64,000 nt of DNA from Lolium rigidum (taxonomy: Eukaryota > Streptophyta > Magnoliopsida > Poales > Poaceae), in NCBI RefSeq assembly GCF_022539505.1, contig NC_061508.1, positions 92,793,276-92,857,275 on the forward strand. Direction: 5' to 3'. Of this stretch, positions 10,734-21,461 are shown piece by piece. Position numbers and translations under genes: made by a program. Under the pieces are notes generated by a model, which worked only from the letters and a program-made list of their open reading frames with translations, was not told the origin of the DNA and made no database searches. Numbering within the stretch: position 1 is the first letter of the stretch; each line of letters opens with the position of its first letter.

Positions 10734-10833
10734 NNNNNNNNNNNNNNNNNNNNNNNNNNNNNNNNNNNNNNNNNNNNNNNNNNNNNNNNNNNNNNNNNNN
10801 NNNNNNNNNNNNNNNNNNNNNNNNNNNNNNNNN
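10734..10833. other. Assembly gap (100 N)
   Basis: Exactly 100 N, the conventional length for a gap of unknown size. It lies between LTR fragments of opposite orientation. Confidence 0.99.
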
Positions 10834-11937
10834 CTATGTGGTTCATCTCTCTCCTATGTACTTCAATACAATAATCTCATGAGCTGCCTTACATGATTGA
10901 GATTCATATGATGATGCTTGTAATCTAGATGTCATTGTGCTAGTCAAGTGGGTTTTACTTATGTGATCTCCGGAGACTCCTTGTCCCACGTGTGTAAAGG
11001 TGACGAGTGTGTGCACCGTGTGGGTCTCTTAGGCTATATTTCACGAGAATACTTATTCACTGTTATGAATGGCATAGTGAAGTGCTTATTTATATCCCTT
11101 TATGATTGCAATGTGTTTTGTATCACAATTTATCTGTGTGCTACTCTAGTGATGTTATTAAAGTAGTTTATTCCTCCCGCACGGTGTAATGGTGACGAGT
11201 GTGTGCATCGTGTAGTACTTGGCGTAGGCTATGATTGTGATATCTTGTAGATTATGAAGTTAACTATTGCTATGATGGTATTGATGTGATCTATGTCTCC
11301 TTTCGTAGTGTGAAGGTGACAGTGTGCATGCTATGTTAGTACTTGGTTTGGTTATGTTGATCTGTCATGCACTCTAAGGTTATTTAAACATGAACATCGA
11401 ATATTGTGGAGCTTGTTAACTCCGACATTGAGGGTTCGTGTAATCCTACACAGTTAGTGGTGTTCATCATCCAACAAGAGAGTGTAGAGTCTAGCATTTA
11501 TCTATTTATTCTGTTATGTGATCAAAGTTGAGAGTGTCCACTAGTGAAAGTATGATCCCTAGGCCTTGTTCCTAAATACTGCTATCGCTGCTTGTTTACT
11601 GTTTTACTGCATCTCTACTATCCGCAATATTACTACCATCAACTGCACGCCAGCAAGCACTTTTCTGGCGCTGTTACTACTGCTCATATTCATTCATACC
11701 ACTTGTATTTCACTATCTCTTCGCCGAACTAGTGCACCTATTAGGTGTGTTGGGGACACAAGAGACTTCTTGCTTTGTGGTTGCAGGGTTGCATGAGAGG
11801 GATATCTTTGACCTCTTCCTCCCTGAGTTCGATAAACCTTGGGTGATCCATTTAAGGGAAACTTGCTGCTGTTCTACAAACCTCTGCTCTTAGAGGCCCA
11901 ACACTATCTACAAGAATAGAAGCACCCGTAGACATCA
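10834..11937 (+). repeat. LTR fragment, same family as E1, opposite orientation
   Basis: It is the reverse complement of about 8247-9350 with scattered differences and has the same length (1104 bp). It ends in GACATCA at 11937. The following bases are not the tRNA-Asp primer site, so this is a 3' LTR or solo LTR whose start is lost in the gap. Confidence 0.85.
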
Positions 11938-13289
11938 GATACCAACGAACCCGAAGGAGAGGAGGTTTACTAGGCAAAAGCAGATCCGTCAGTAGGCATC
12001 GAGGGAATAGACTATGATATAGGTTATGGAATACGAGAGGATGAACCAGAGACATAACAAGAGGATTCTTAGACTACAATAGATGAGCCGAACATCGTAG
12101 CACCCTACTAAATAAGTTAGTGAGCTTAGATGATGTCAAGCTTAGCTTTGTCATCTTGCTTGAAGACCTTAAATTTGAAGTTTTTATTCGCTTTGACTCC
12201 TCATTGTACCAAGGAGTATCTTGAATTATCGACCTTAAGTTTATAAAGAGAGGAGAGTTTGGACTCGCGATGTTTCTGTTGTACCACTCTGTGGGATGTA
12301 ATATTTATGAAACAACGTTTCGTGAGTGTTATGACAAAGACTTGTACACTACAACATGTAGTGGTGTACCGGGTCATCTCACAACTCGTGTCACAAATTG
12401 TATTTTTTTCTTGTGCAAATTCACATATTGTCACAATTATTTGTGTATGTCCGAAATTACCATTTTATTCGCTCTCAATATATCTTTATTTTCATTTTAG
12501 TAACAAAAATGTTCTAGCAACGTCTGTTTCTAAGTCGTGTCGATGATCTCAACCAATGACTCTATACCAACCAGCGTTTGTATTTTTGTAGAAAAGTACA
12601 TATGTCTAGTTTACATTCTACATCTAAAATTTACAAGAAATTTAATATATAAAATTTCACAAAATTTAGCCGCTTACAAATAAAATTTTATCTTGTTGAG
12701 AAACTTGTATATTGGTGTTTCGTAAACGATTTCGATAATAAGATCACTTAGCCCTCATCACCTCTCACACACCCACATGCTTGGGAATCTTCTTTTCTTC
12801 CTCCTATATCTCTCTCTTCACCTTCCATTGGTCGTTTCTCAATCTTATGTACTCTTCTATAACCCCTCATCCACCGCTTCACATTCATAGGTCTTTATCT
12901 AATGTTCATTCACATTGGCCCGTCCTCCCCATTGCTTTCCTTCCTCCGTCCAGTTGAAGATTTTCGGCATCACCTCCATGTATGAGCTCACGATGCTGCT
13001 CGAGTTTGAGCCCAGAAAGAGATTCATCAGCATCCGACCGGGCTCAAGGAAGATGGCTACAATGGATGGATTGGTTTGGGGTCACCCGATCACGCATTAA
13101 TGAGCTATATTTGTTTTTGACGGGCATGAATCGTTGATGCGCCACCTCAAAATTTTGGGATGAGAAAGACTTTGTGCATATTATGTTGGATGTTTCACAC
13201 GATTACAAGAGTATATTCTGTTTGTTGTATACACACGACCTATTGAATTTCATGCACTAGCCAAATCAATCGAAATTCTGAAATGATGG
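11938..13289. other. No gene recognised
   Basis: At 11938-12110 one plus frame reads acidic, protein-like sequence (TNEPEGEEVY, GIEGIDYDIGYGIREDEPE) broken by several stops, perhaps a decayed transposon gene. From 12240 onwards the sequence is AT-rich with only short, unconvincing frames. Confidence 0.4.
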
Positions 13290-13520
13290 AAAGATATGGG
13301 CAATACATTTCAACACCCCCTCACGTCTAGACTCCTTCGGACCTTAGATGTGGGATCAATGAAGGATGGAACTATTTTTGTTGCACGTTAGCTGGGTTTT
13401 AAACTTGAGACCTCTCAACTCTAATATCGTATAAGGTTTTGAGATCAAATACCAGCCAGCGCAGTATTAAAAGTAGACATCAACTATCTCCCTAGAAAGA
13501 TCTAACATACCCACGACATA
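13290..13520 (-). repeat. Degenerate copia-type LTR/primer-site remnant (weak)
   Basis: CACCCCCTCACG, then ACTTGAGACCTCTCAACTCTAATATCGTAT, resembles a decayed form of the usual grass layout in which the LTR is followed by ...GCTCTGATACCA (initiator-Met primer site, reverse strand). No complete LTR is seen. Confidence 0.3.
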
Positions 13521-13665
13521 GACCCATGAACCAAGACGTGCATCAAGGGAAAAGCCAACTAGCCTACAAGTGTGTGTAGGTAGTGTTAAAATATGTTGGC
13601 TAGTCTCCTTGCATCAAATCGTTGTTTTGGTTGAATTGGCTAGAGAATAAAATTTTAAGCATGTA

Positions 13666-13758
13666 TTCACTCCGGTCGGAATTAATCGACGTGGAGGGAG
13701 AGCTATGCACGCGTATCATTCGCTTGCTGGCGCGTCGATTATTTACGTCCCGAGGTAG
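13666..13758. mobile_element. Stowaway-like MITE (degenerate)
   Basis: Flanking TA dinucleotides (13664-13665, 13759-13760) bound a 93-bp segment. Its ends, TTCACTCCGGTCGGAATTAATCGAC and a right-hand GTCGATTATTTACG, are imperfect inverted repeats. They resemble the CTCCCTCCGGTCGGAATTA class of Tc1/mariner MITEs. Confidence 0.6.
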
Positions 13759-14082
13759 TATAAAGCCTATTGTAGTCACGATTTCACCAACAGACTATGC
13801 TAATGTACCACCTGCTGCCTTCTCCCTTCCTTCTTCGCCGATCGTGTCCACCGCGAGTAACTCGCCCAAACGATATGTGATGGATCTCAGCTTTGGTTGC
13901 AGCCCAACCCCATGCGTGTAATGGTAAGTTGAAAGCGAATAGGTGTACTAATACTTGCAAACCGTGCCCCACCTATCCCGTGGGCAATCTGCCTGGTTTT
14001 TATAATATAAAACGTCTTAGCAAACTATTTTAGTTTGGTTCGACTTATATTGTATTAGAACAGAGTAATAAGCTTCTTTTAG

Positions 14083-15175
14083 AGCATCTCTGGTCGCGTC
14101 CCCAAACAGCACCAGATTGAGTGTTTGGGGGACGTGTTTTGTTCGTGCCGCGTTTGGGGGATGTCGCTCTCCAGTAGCGTCCCTCAAACACCGTCCGCAA
14201 ATGAATATTTAGTGCACGAAAATAAAAAATTTCGTTCAAATTTGATTATATATTACAAAGTTTGCCGCCAGCGCCCGGCGCTCGATCGCCTCCCGCCGTT
14301 CATGATACTGCGCCTCCCGCTCCTCGCGCTGGCGCCGACTCATCAGCCCACCGCTGGCCAATCTCCTCCGCCCGGCGCCGCCGCGCCTCTTCTGCCGTGG
14401 CGGCGTCGAACGATGCAATGGTGTCCGCCAGCGCCTCCTCCTCCCACGCTGTGTTCTCGTCAACTACGAGGTCTCCCGCTGCTGCCGCCGCCACCACCGC
14501 CTCACGCTGATGACGGGCCCGCGGCTCGAGTGCCTCCCGCCGCTGCCGCCACCCTTCACGCCAAATCTCCGCCCCGCGCCGCCGCACTTCCTGGGCGGCG
14601 GCGGAGATGTCGAACTGCGAATCCGGTGGTGGAGGTGGTGGTGGAGGAGAAGGTGGTGGAGGGAACTGGCCATCGCCGGGGCGGTTCATCATTGCGCAGT
14701 GGTGCTGGAGGAGACGACAGTGGAGCGACGAGGGCTTGTGGCGGAGAAAGGGGTGCCGGTGGCTGTGGTGGCAGCCATTGAGCCGGAAGGGCCTTTTATA
14801 GATGCCGACGTCGGGAAGAAAGCGCGGGAAGAGGCGAGAAGCGGCGGGAAGAAAGCGCGGGAACGCGCGGTGGTGTGCGAGCGCCGGCGACGCGTGGAGG
14901 CTACGCAACACCGACGAGACGTCTCGCCTGCCCCTTCGTCGCCATTAAGGCAAAGCTGCGACGCTTCGGTCGTGTGTCACTGCGCGTGAATAACTTCCGC
15001 CGCGAGGTAGGCGACGGTTAGGTCCAAACTTGAATGTGTCGCTGATGCGTCGGCCCCGCCACTCCCCGCCTTTTTCATTGTGACCGGCGTGCCCGGAGCG
15101 TCCCCTGTGTAGCGGGGACGACCTTGGGGCGCCGGACACTGTATCGGGTCACGCCGGACAAAAAACGGGTTTGTT
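14083..15175 (-). mobile_element. Harbinger-like non-autonomous element, right end missing
   Basis: The left end GAGCATCTCTGGTCGCGTCCC and the subterminal CCCCAAAC/TTTGGGGGACG repeats resemble a known pooid Harbinger/MITE family. The right part (about 15045-15170) has that family's GGGGACG, GGGGCGCCGGACA and CGCCGGACAAAAAACGGG sequence. However, the expected terminal repeat is absent, so the element appears truncated near 15175. No transposase is present. Confidence 0.45.
14300..14692 (-). CDS. Pro-rich then Ala/Arg/Glu-rich ORF inside the Harbinger-like element
   Basis: An ATG at 14692 opens a 131-codon frame. A proline run (about residues 11-22) is followed by an Ala/Arg/Glu-rich, probably helical region (AAAQEVRRRGAEIWREGW, EEARRRRAEEIGQRW). 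Comparable Arg/Glu-rich proteins are, from recollection, carried by related grass Harbinger elements, where they may correspond to the N-terminal part of a DNA-binding partner protein. No Myb/trihelix motif can be identified. The longer upstream frame to 14911 is also open, so the start is uncertain. GC-rich sequence leaves all frames open here, which lowers confidence. Confidence 0.3.
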   Translation of the reverse strand: MMNRPGDGQFPPPPSPPPPPPPPDSQFDISAAAQEVRRRGAEIWREGWRQRREALEPRARHQREAVVAAAAAGDLVVDENTAWEEEALADTIASFDAATAEEARRRRAEEIGQRWADESAPARGAGGAVS

Positions 15176-15930
15176 TGAACTACTATATTTGCTTGGCAGT
15201 TTTGTGCGACTTTCTAAATTAATCTTTCAACAAGATATTGTTTATTGCTTCTCTACCGTCTGACAATGTAAATTGTACAGTTATTTATTGAACTGTAAAT
15301 ATTTTATCAAATATTTGGTGTGGCATCTTCATCGACTCTGCGTATACCGTTTTATGGTTACTTGTTGGAACGCGAGGCCAGCACACAGACGATTGTGTAC
15401 CTACCGCATCCACCACACCCATTACGGACATGTTCTTCTTCAGTACTGCCCCGTGACAAGATCACCACCAGGCTCTAGGCACAAGCAGCCTTCTCCAAGC
15501 AGCTCATCAAGACCCCCAGAGACATGCATACACGAATGCGGCCGTGTGAGACTGATATCCACCAACTGGTGGCACCAAGATAACTTTCGCGCGCGCGCGT
15601 TGGACCAAGGACACGGCTCACGGCCCTCGACCAACACGAGACGGCCAGACGGGACTTCGTACTAGGAGAAGGACTGAAGGAGTTTCACTCAATCACTCCG
15701 CTGCACCTAGAGTCTAGCGGTGGCCAGAGGCACCGAAATGGAGGTTGCGCCGTAGCGCACATGCTTGCATTTTGACCATTTCCCGACCGCTCATGCATGT
15801 CTGCTCACTAGGCGGCCGCCGATGTATTTTATCACCGAAAGTTCATCTAGAGGCATTTTCTTTCTTTCTTTCTTTCTAATTTAGTTATTCAGTTCTTCCT
15901 AGTACAACTCTTTTGTACTTATCACTCGTA
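15176..15930. other. No gene recognised; short TTTC microsatellite
   Basis: About 750 bp without a supported gene. A (TTTC)n run lies at about 15857-15880. Confidence 0.5.
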
Positions 15931-16189
15931 CTTTCCCCGTTTCGAAATAATTGAAGTTTCAGGTTTGTGCCAAGTCAAACATCTTTAGTGTCAACCAAAG
16001 TTAGAAAGTTTGTTAATATCGCCTATAATAATGTCAAGCCTGTATAAACGTATATTGTACTAGTATGAATCTAATAAAACTAAATTGACGTAGTAGATGT
16101 AAAAGCAGTTTTCAATATATTTGGTCAGACTTATAACAGTTTGACTTAAGACAAACCTATAACATTAATTAGTTTTGAATGGAGGGAGT
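15931..16189. mobile_element. Stowaway MITE
   Basis: TA at 15929-15930 and 16190-16191 flank a 259-bp segment. It begins CTTTCCCCGTTTCGAAATAA and ends with a sequence whose reverse complement is ACTCCCTCCATTCAAAAC. These are the divergent inverted ends of the CTCCCTCCGTTTC Stowaway class. Confidence 0.75.
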
Positions 16190-16191
16190 TA

Positions 16192-17072
16192 ATTTTTTTA
16201 TAGAAAAAAACCATGCAATAGAGTTATACCGTTAGGGTTTCTTGGTTGTGGCGGGTGTGAAAAATGAGTACCGGGTTGTTACGTTTTGTTGAACTAGGGT
16301 TAAAGAGGGGTTGTATGAGCGCAACGTGCCTTGTCGTTCTAGGCCACCTTTTTTTTTCTCCTATAATCCTCATCACTAACCGGCCCTTTGCGCAGGCCGG
16401 TGGTGATAATTCTCACCACTATTTCGAAACCATTTGACCAGCACAAAACCCATGAGTGATTACATGTAAGTGTGGCCGGTGAGGTAGCGTTCTATACTAG
16501 TGGTGATGGTTGATTGGGAAAATAAACAACACGTGTACCCATTAAACCATTAGAGGCATACCAATTCTGTCATATTTACACCTGTGGTGGTAGATGCATC
16601 CATTACTATGGAAATCCTCATGCAACTTGAATGGAATTGTTCCGGAATGAATGTACTCAACAACTACTCGCGCAGTTCTTGCACCCCTGCATGGGTACCT
16701 TATATATAACCACTGGCATGGTATCTTCCCTCTATCCATCCTTCACATACATCTTTTTTTTACACTATTTTCTTACTATCGAATATGATGCACGAGAAGG
16801 AAAAGTTTATCTAATCTAGCTTGAGAATGGGAGACATCGAGAAAGAGAAGTTTCGTTTGATATTGACAAATAGTCCAATATGATATGTGGCTTTAGCTAA
16901 TGTGATTCTTGCGACTGGTTGATTTAAAGGATCTTGTACTCCCGAGCTCGTGCAGTCTGAATCCAGATGGTATGTGCGCAATGCAACTTATTTTTTTTTA
17001 CCAGTGGCTTTTCATAGAGCTGTAACGCAAATATTTGGAAAATATCACCCAGAAACACATTACACATGAATG
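16192..17072. other. No gene recognised
   Basis: Unassigned sequence. An ACCGGCC...GGCCGGT inverted repeat occurs at about 16371-16404, but no complete element can be delimited. Confidence 0.5.
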
Positions 17073-17579
17073 CCCTCCCTGGCAATCGCTCGCTCGAGCG
17101 ATTAGTTTCTTTCGGCGCGGAGCGCTCGCGCGAAAGCGCAACTCAATTCCCTTTGTATCATGTAGTGTTTTAATTGCGTTCACACGTGTTCACACTAACA
17201 ACTTGTATTACTAGTTTGCAAGTTGCATGCAGCCAAGAGCGTTCACACTGCATACATGCACATGCACAGAGCATCTCATGGATTTGCATTTAATGAGCCA
17301 ACATTTTTAGAATTCTTTCATAAGTTGTTGTATGCATACACATAGTATCTCACTCTTTTTCTTCAGCACGAGGCAGACTCTCAATTCTCTTTTTGCAATT
17401 CCCTTTTGTGTTTTTTTTCCGTACGGTAATTCATATTTAATGGGGTCTTTTTGCAATTCCCTTTTTCGGGCCAGTGGTTTTTAAGGGGGAAAATAACGGG
17501 TGGGAAGATTCACTTGCAACTCAAATGAACTACCACTTGCTACTCAAATTAAGTACTATTTTAAGTTGTAAGCTAACAA

Positions 17580-18178
17580 AAGTTTCTAAAAAAATTGTTA
17601 ATGAAAATTACTTTTTAGGGTTGCTAGGTATTTATTTTTACCGTTGATAAATAACGGGGCACCGGGTTGATAACTTGTAAACAAAAAAAGAGTCGCTACA
17701 TATTTTAAATTAAATTAAATTTTTATGGTTGATATTTATTTATATTTACCATTGATAAATAGCGGGTCACCGGGTTGATAGCTTCTAAACTAAAAGAGAG
17801 TCACTAAAATATTCTAAATGAAATACTTTTTAGGGTTATTATTTATTTACATTTATCGTTGATAAATAACGAGGCACCGGGTTGATAGCTTGTAAAATAA
17901 AAAAATGTTCACTAAAATATCCTAAATGGAATATTTTTTGGGTTGGTAGTTAATTATAATTACCATTGATAAATAACGGGGCACCGGGTTGATAACTTGT
18001 AAACTAAAAGGAGTCGCCATAATATTCAAAATAAAATTAGATTTTTAGGGTTGGTAGTTATTTATATTTACTGTTGATAAATAACAGGACACCGGGTTGA
18101 TAGCTTCTAAACTAAAAAAATCGCTAAACTGTTTCAAATAAAATTAACTTTTGGGGTTGATAATTTTATACATTTACT
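17580..18178. repeat. Tandem repeat, about 107-bp unit, about 5.5 copies
   Basis: The core GTTGATAAATAACGGGGCAC followed by CGGGTTGATA recurs from 17642, 17750, 17857, 17964 and 18071, spacings of 107-108 bp. A further partial copy begins at about 18177. Units diverge by point changes. Confidence 0.9.
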
Positions 18179-18980
18179 GTTGATCACTCAAGTACGGAGG
18201 GGTTGATTATTCAGATAGAGAGGGTTGATAAATTTTAGCCCGAAAAAAAGTTTCTCGAAACATATCAACATGGGTGCTAGTTTTGAAGATCTCGTCGAGA
18301 CGGATTTATTGGTGAAAGTGAATCTTAATTTGGAGTTGTCGTTTGAAAGTTAAAACGTTTTGAATTTACAAATTTGGAAAAGATTCCGCTGACATCAGCA
18401 TATTCGTCTATTTGTGCATGCATGGAGAACTTTCCCTCAATAGTCTACACCAGGTTGATAATTTTATACATTTACCGTTGATCACTCAAGTACGGAGGGG
18501 TTGATTATTCAGATAGAGAGGGTTGATAACTTTTAGCCCGAAAAAAAGTTTCTCGAAACATATCAACATGGGTGCTAGTTTTGAAGATCTCGTCGAGACA
18601 GATTTATTGGTGAAAGCGGATCTTAATTTGAAGTTGTCGTTTGAAAGTTAAAACATTTTGAATTTTCAAATTTGGAAAAGATTCCGCTGACATCAGCGGA
18701 TTCGTCTTTTTGTGCATGCATGTAGAACTTTCCTTCAATAGCCTGCACCAGGTTGATAATTTTATATATTTACCGTTGATCACTTAAATACGGAGGGGTT
18801 GATTATTTTAGATAGAGAGGGTTGATAACTTTTAGCTGGAAAATAAGTTTGTCGAAACATATCAACATGGGTGCTAGTTTTGAAGATCTCGTCGAGACGG
18901 ATTTGATTGTGAAAACGGATCTTAAATCGGAGTTGTTGTTTGAGAGATAAAACATTTTAAAATTTCGAATTTGATAAGTT
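18155..18980. repeat. Tandem repeat, 298-bp unit, about 2.8 copies
   Basis: Units start at 18155, 18453 and 18751 with GGTTGATAATTTTATA. They share GATCACTCAAGTACGGAGGG, GAAGATCTCGTCGAGACGG and TCCGCTGACATCAGC. The third unit diverges near 18975. The array begins where the 107-bp array ends. Confidence 0.93.
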
Positions 18981-19095
18981 TTAGCATGGACGTGAGTCAG
19001 AGAAAGAAGAAGAAAGAGGTTTGCTCACGTAACCTAAAAAAGCTGTTGGAAAGTGATCGCTAATTAAGCTTTGAGCGAACGATCGCCAGCTAGGG

Positions 19096-19525
19096 TCGCC
19101 CGAATGAAAGAAGGATTGCACATCTTTGTCCCCACCGTCTCTTGTCCCCGCCCGACAAATCTGAATATCGTCTCTCCAACCATGAATGGAAGAAGAATTG
19201 CACATGAATGAAATAAGAATTGCACATTGTTGAAGCTGCATCAACTTGTCACTGACATGACATGATTATAGCTAGCAAAAGAATAACGGCACCTTGTCAA
19301 GAATTGAGACAACTGAATACTAATCAAATTCGGTCAGGGTTGACGAAACTCAAGTAGCTGGCGTGAAATTATGACCATGCATTTCGTGCAAAAGAATAAC
19401 TTGTTGAAGCTAGACACATTTTTTACTTAAGGGGCAAAATCAAATGGAAATATAATGTCTTATTGCACCAGAAGAATAGGACTTACAAGCATTACCATTG
19501 GCCAGTGTAGTGTGCAATTTGGAGT
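19096..19525. other. No gene recognised
   Basis: Unassigned AT-rich sequence between the tandem-array element and the Mutator-like element at 19526. GAATTGCACAT recurs at about 19191 and 19217. Confidence 0.5.
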
Positions 19526-20283
19526 GGGGTCTGCTCCAGTACGCGCCCCCCCCCCCACCCCAAACTCAGTTTGGGCTCGTAAGCCCAAATCCAAACCCAA
19601 ACCCAGTATACACCCATGTATGGGTATACCGTATATTTGACAGCCACCAACAACTTCGCGATCTATATGTGCAGCCGATCTCCACCTCCACGTTCATAGA
19701 CGTCGGCCGTCGTCCAGCCGATCTCCGCCTCTACACGTTCGCATCTCCAAACCCTCGCCAGACCACGTCCGGCCATAGGCCGCGTAAACCAAGGCCGGCC
19801 AGACCGGCTACAAGTCCGGCGGCCTTCGTTCTCAACAGCCCAGACAGTCCGGCGAGTGGGTGGCCGGACCTGTCGGACCGCCACGCCACGCCGCCGCCGC
19901 CGTTTCTGCAAACCACCACGCCACCGATATTGCACGTCGTCGTAGTCTGATTGTGCTGACCATCACCGCGCCACCATTACTACACGCAGCCGTACGACCT
20001 GATTGGGCTGGCCATCACCGCTAGCTGTGCCTACTGGTAGGCACACCTCTGCGTTGCCCTGGCTCCCGCCGGCCACGAATGCCACCGCCCGAAAAAACCA
20101 CTTTGGATGAAACAACGACAGCGTACCTATACGTACCTTGTAGCTTGTACAATTTATTTGGGCTATACGGGTTTTATACACCCGTTATGTTTTAATAACG
20201 AAGGGGTATCAAGCGATCTCAACCGTTCTTGTGTTTGAGTTTGCTATGAGTTTGGGGGAGGGGGTTGTACCGGAGCAAACACC
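19526..20283. mobile_element. Small Mutator-like element with GC-rich cargo
   Basis: A perfect 9-bp duplication ATTTGGAGT (19517-19525 and 20284-20292) flanks a 758-bp segment. Its ends, GGGGTCTGCTCCAGTAC and (reverse) GGTGTTTGCTCCGGTAC, match at 14 of 17 positions. The 9-bp duplication points to the Mutator superfamily. The interior (about 19650-20090) is GC-rich with overlapping open frames on both strands. It may be captured exon sequence, but I recognise no protein. Confidence 0.7.
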
Positions 20284-20575
20284 ATTTGGAGTACTTCTCC
20301 ATGGCGTTGTCAAACTGTCATGAAGTTTTGGTACAATGAATAACCCTTATTAGTTACTGAAAACGAAGCGTTGAACGCCATCTTCTAGCTTTCACTGACT
20401 CACAAGCAGGACCTCTGTAGAGCGCTCAAATTCTGTTGAAATTTCACGAGAATCGGTTCATTGACTACGGTCAAATGAAACTACAAGCGTTCCAAACGAG
20501 GAAAGTTTTTTACTTCTTTCTTGCTGCACGGCGATCTCCACTCTGTCACTGCCCTCCACAATTTCAGTTTTCAGA

Positions 20576-21328
20576 TCAAACTTGCATGCCGTCGTCACTG
20601 TCAACATCACTCATCTCCACTCTGTCACTGACCTCGCCGCCTTTTCCTCTCTGGATGTACACCGTGTCGAGGTTGTAGAGTATCGGGATCATGACCATGG
20701 AGCACAGGCACGCCAGCACGGGCCCGAAGATCCAGAGCAGGAGCGGGACGCCGCCGTAGAAGAGCCGGTTCCCGACGAAGTTGAGCAGGAACCCTCTGTC
20801 CAGGACCTCCACGATGTACTCCTTGTTCACCGGCAGGTGGCGGCCGCCGTCGGGGAGGGCGAAGAACTGGGAGAAGGCGTTGACGAGGAACGTGGCCTGG
20901 TTGAGGGAGCAGATGGCGAGGGAGTGGCAGAGGAAGGAGAGGAGGAACGTGGTGAGGAGGGCCACGTACTTGAGCGCCATCATGTACTCGCCGTGCGCGC
21001 CGAAGACGGCGTCGCTGATGGGCTTCTTGACGGCGTAGGTGCTGCTCAGCACGGCGGCCACGCCGGTGCAGAAGAGGATGGAGGTGGTGGCCACCAGCGT
21101 GGAGCCCATGATCACGTTCCGCATCGACTGGACCACCAGCGTCGACTTCTTCTCGTTGTCCTTCATCATGGACAGCACCCAGATGCGGCGCGCGGCCGCG
21201 CCGATGCCGATGGTCGAGTGGAGCGGGTAGCGGCGCACGGAGCGCCACAGCCACAGGTGGTAGACGATCGGGAAGAGGAGCCCCACTGGGATCAGCACCA
21301 GGTCCAAGTAGCTTTCCCTCCACGCCAT
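20576..21328 (-). CDS. DUF599-family membrane protein (host gene, single exon)
   Basis: A 250-residue uninterrupted frame with the full layout of the plant DUF599 family. It has the N-terminal MxWRxxYLDLVLIPVGL-type start, the IGIxAxxRRxWV...MMKDNxKK signature (about residues 41-60), MGSTLVATTSI and STYAVKKPISDAVFGAHGEYMMALKY. Hydrophobic segments at about 9-28, 73-95, 116-140 and 190-215 suggest four transmembrane helices. The C-terminus is acidic (SDVDSDDG). Length and motifs match the family (roughly 230-260 residues) with no breaks. The molecular role of DUF599 proteins is unknown to me; I infer only membrane location. A TATA box lies 125 bp upstream. Long plus-strand frames over the same bases are GC-driven shadows. 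This is the clearest functional host gene in the window. Confidence 0.93.
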   Translation of the reverse strand: MAWRESYLDLVLIPVGLLFPIVYHLWLWRSVRRYPLHSTIGIGAAARRIWVLSMMKDNEKKSTLVVQSMRNVIMGSTLVATTSILFCTGVAAVLSSTYAVKKPISDAVFGAHGEYMMALKYVALLTTFLLSFLCHSLAICSLNQATFLVNAFSQFFALPDGGRHLPVNKEYIVEVLDRGFLLNFVGNRLFYGGVPLLLWIFGPVLACLCSMVMIPILYNLDTVYIQRGKGGEVSDRVEMSDVDSDDGMQV

Positions 21329-21452
21329 GATCGTTCGATCTCACTAGGCTCTAGCTTACTCTCACTCTTGCAGCGCGTGAGTGTTTTTCTATGTGGGAGT
21401 GCACCCTGAGGCGTTTGCAATTGTCTGTTCTTGGTGGAGATCATGCACGTTT

Positions 21453-21461
21453 GTATATATA
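21453..21461 (-). promoter_or_regulatory. TATA box of the DUF599 gene
   Basis: CTATATATA on the minus strand lies 125 bp before the ATG. Transcription would start near 21425, giving a 5' UTR of roughly 100 nt. Confidence 0.6.

Larger units (their letters stand above)
17073..19095. mobile_element. Candidate DNA element bounded by inverted repeats and filled with tandem arrays
   Basis: Left 17073-17105 (CCCTCCCTGGCAATCGCTCG...ATTAG) and right 19060-19095, read in reverse (CCCTAGCTGGCGATCGTTCG...ATTAG), are imperfect inverted repeats. The roughly 2-kb interior is mainly two tandem arrays. No transposase and no clear target duplication are seen, so the superfamily is open (possibly Mutator-like). 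Confidence 0.35.

Noticed and set aside
10689..10896. ORFs spanning the N gap
   Set aside because: The reading frame across unknown sequence is meaningless.
12915..13100. Short plus ORF (MARPPHCFPSS...)
   Set aside because: 61 codons, no homology I recognise, within unassigned AT-rich DNA.
16371..16502. Possible CACTA element (CACTAACCGG... to ...ACTAGTG)
   Set aside because: Only the five-base ends agree, there is no 3-bp target duplication, and inner ends do not match.
17580..18980. Tandem arrays as a CRISPR array or centromeric satellite
   Set aside because: Repeat units are contiguous with no unique spacers, the genome is a plant, and the arrays are too short to call a centromere.
20582..21409. 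Long plus-strand frames and a second minus frame (20625-21344) over the DUF599 gene
   Set aside because: Low-complexity His/Arg/Glu and Arg/Pro translations caused by GC-rich third positions. The DUF599 frame has the conserved family motifs.
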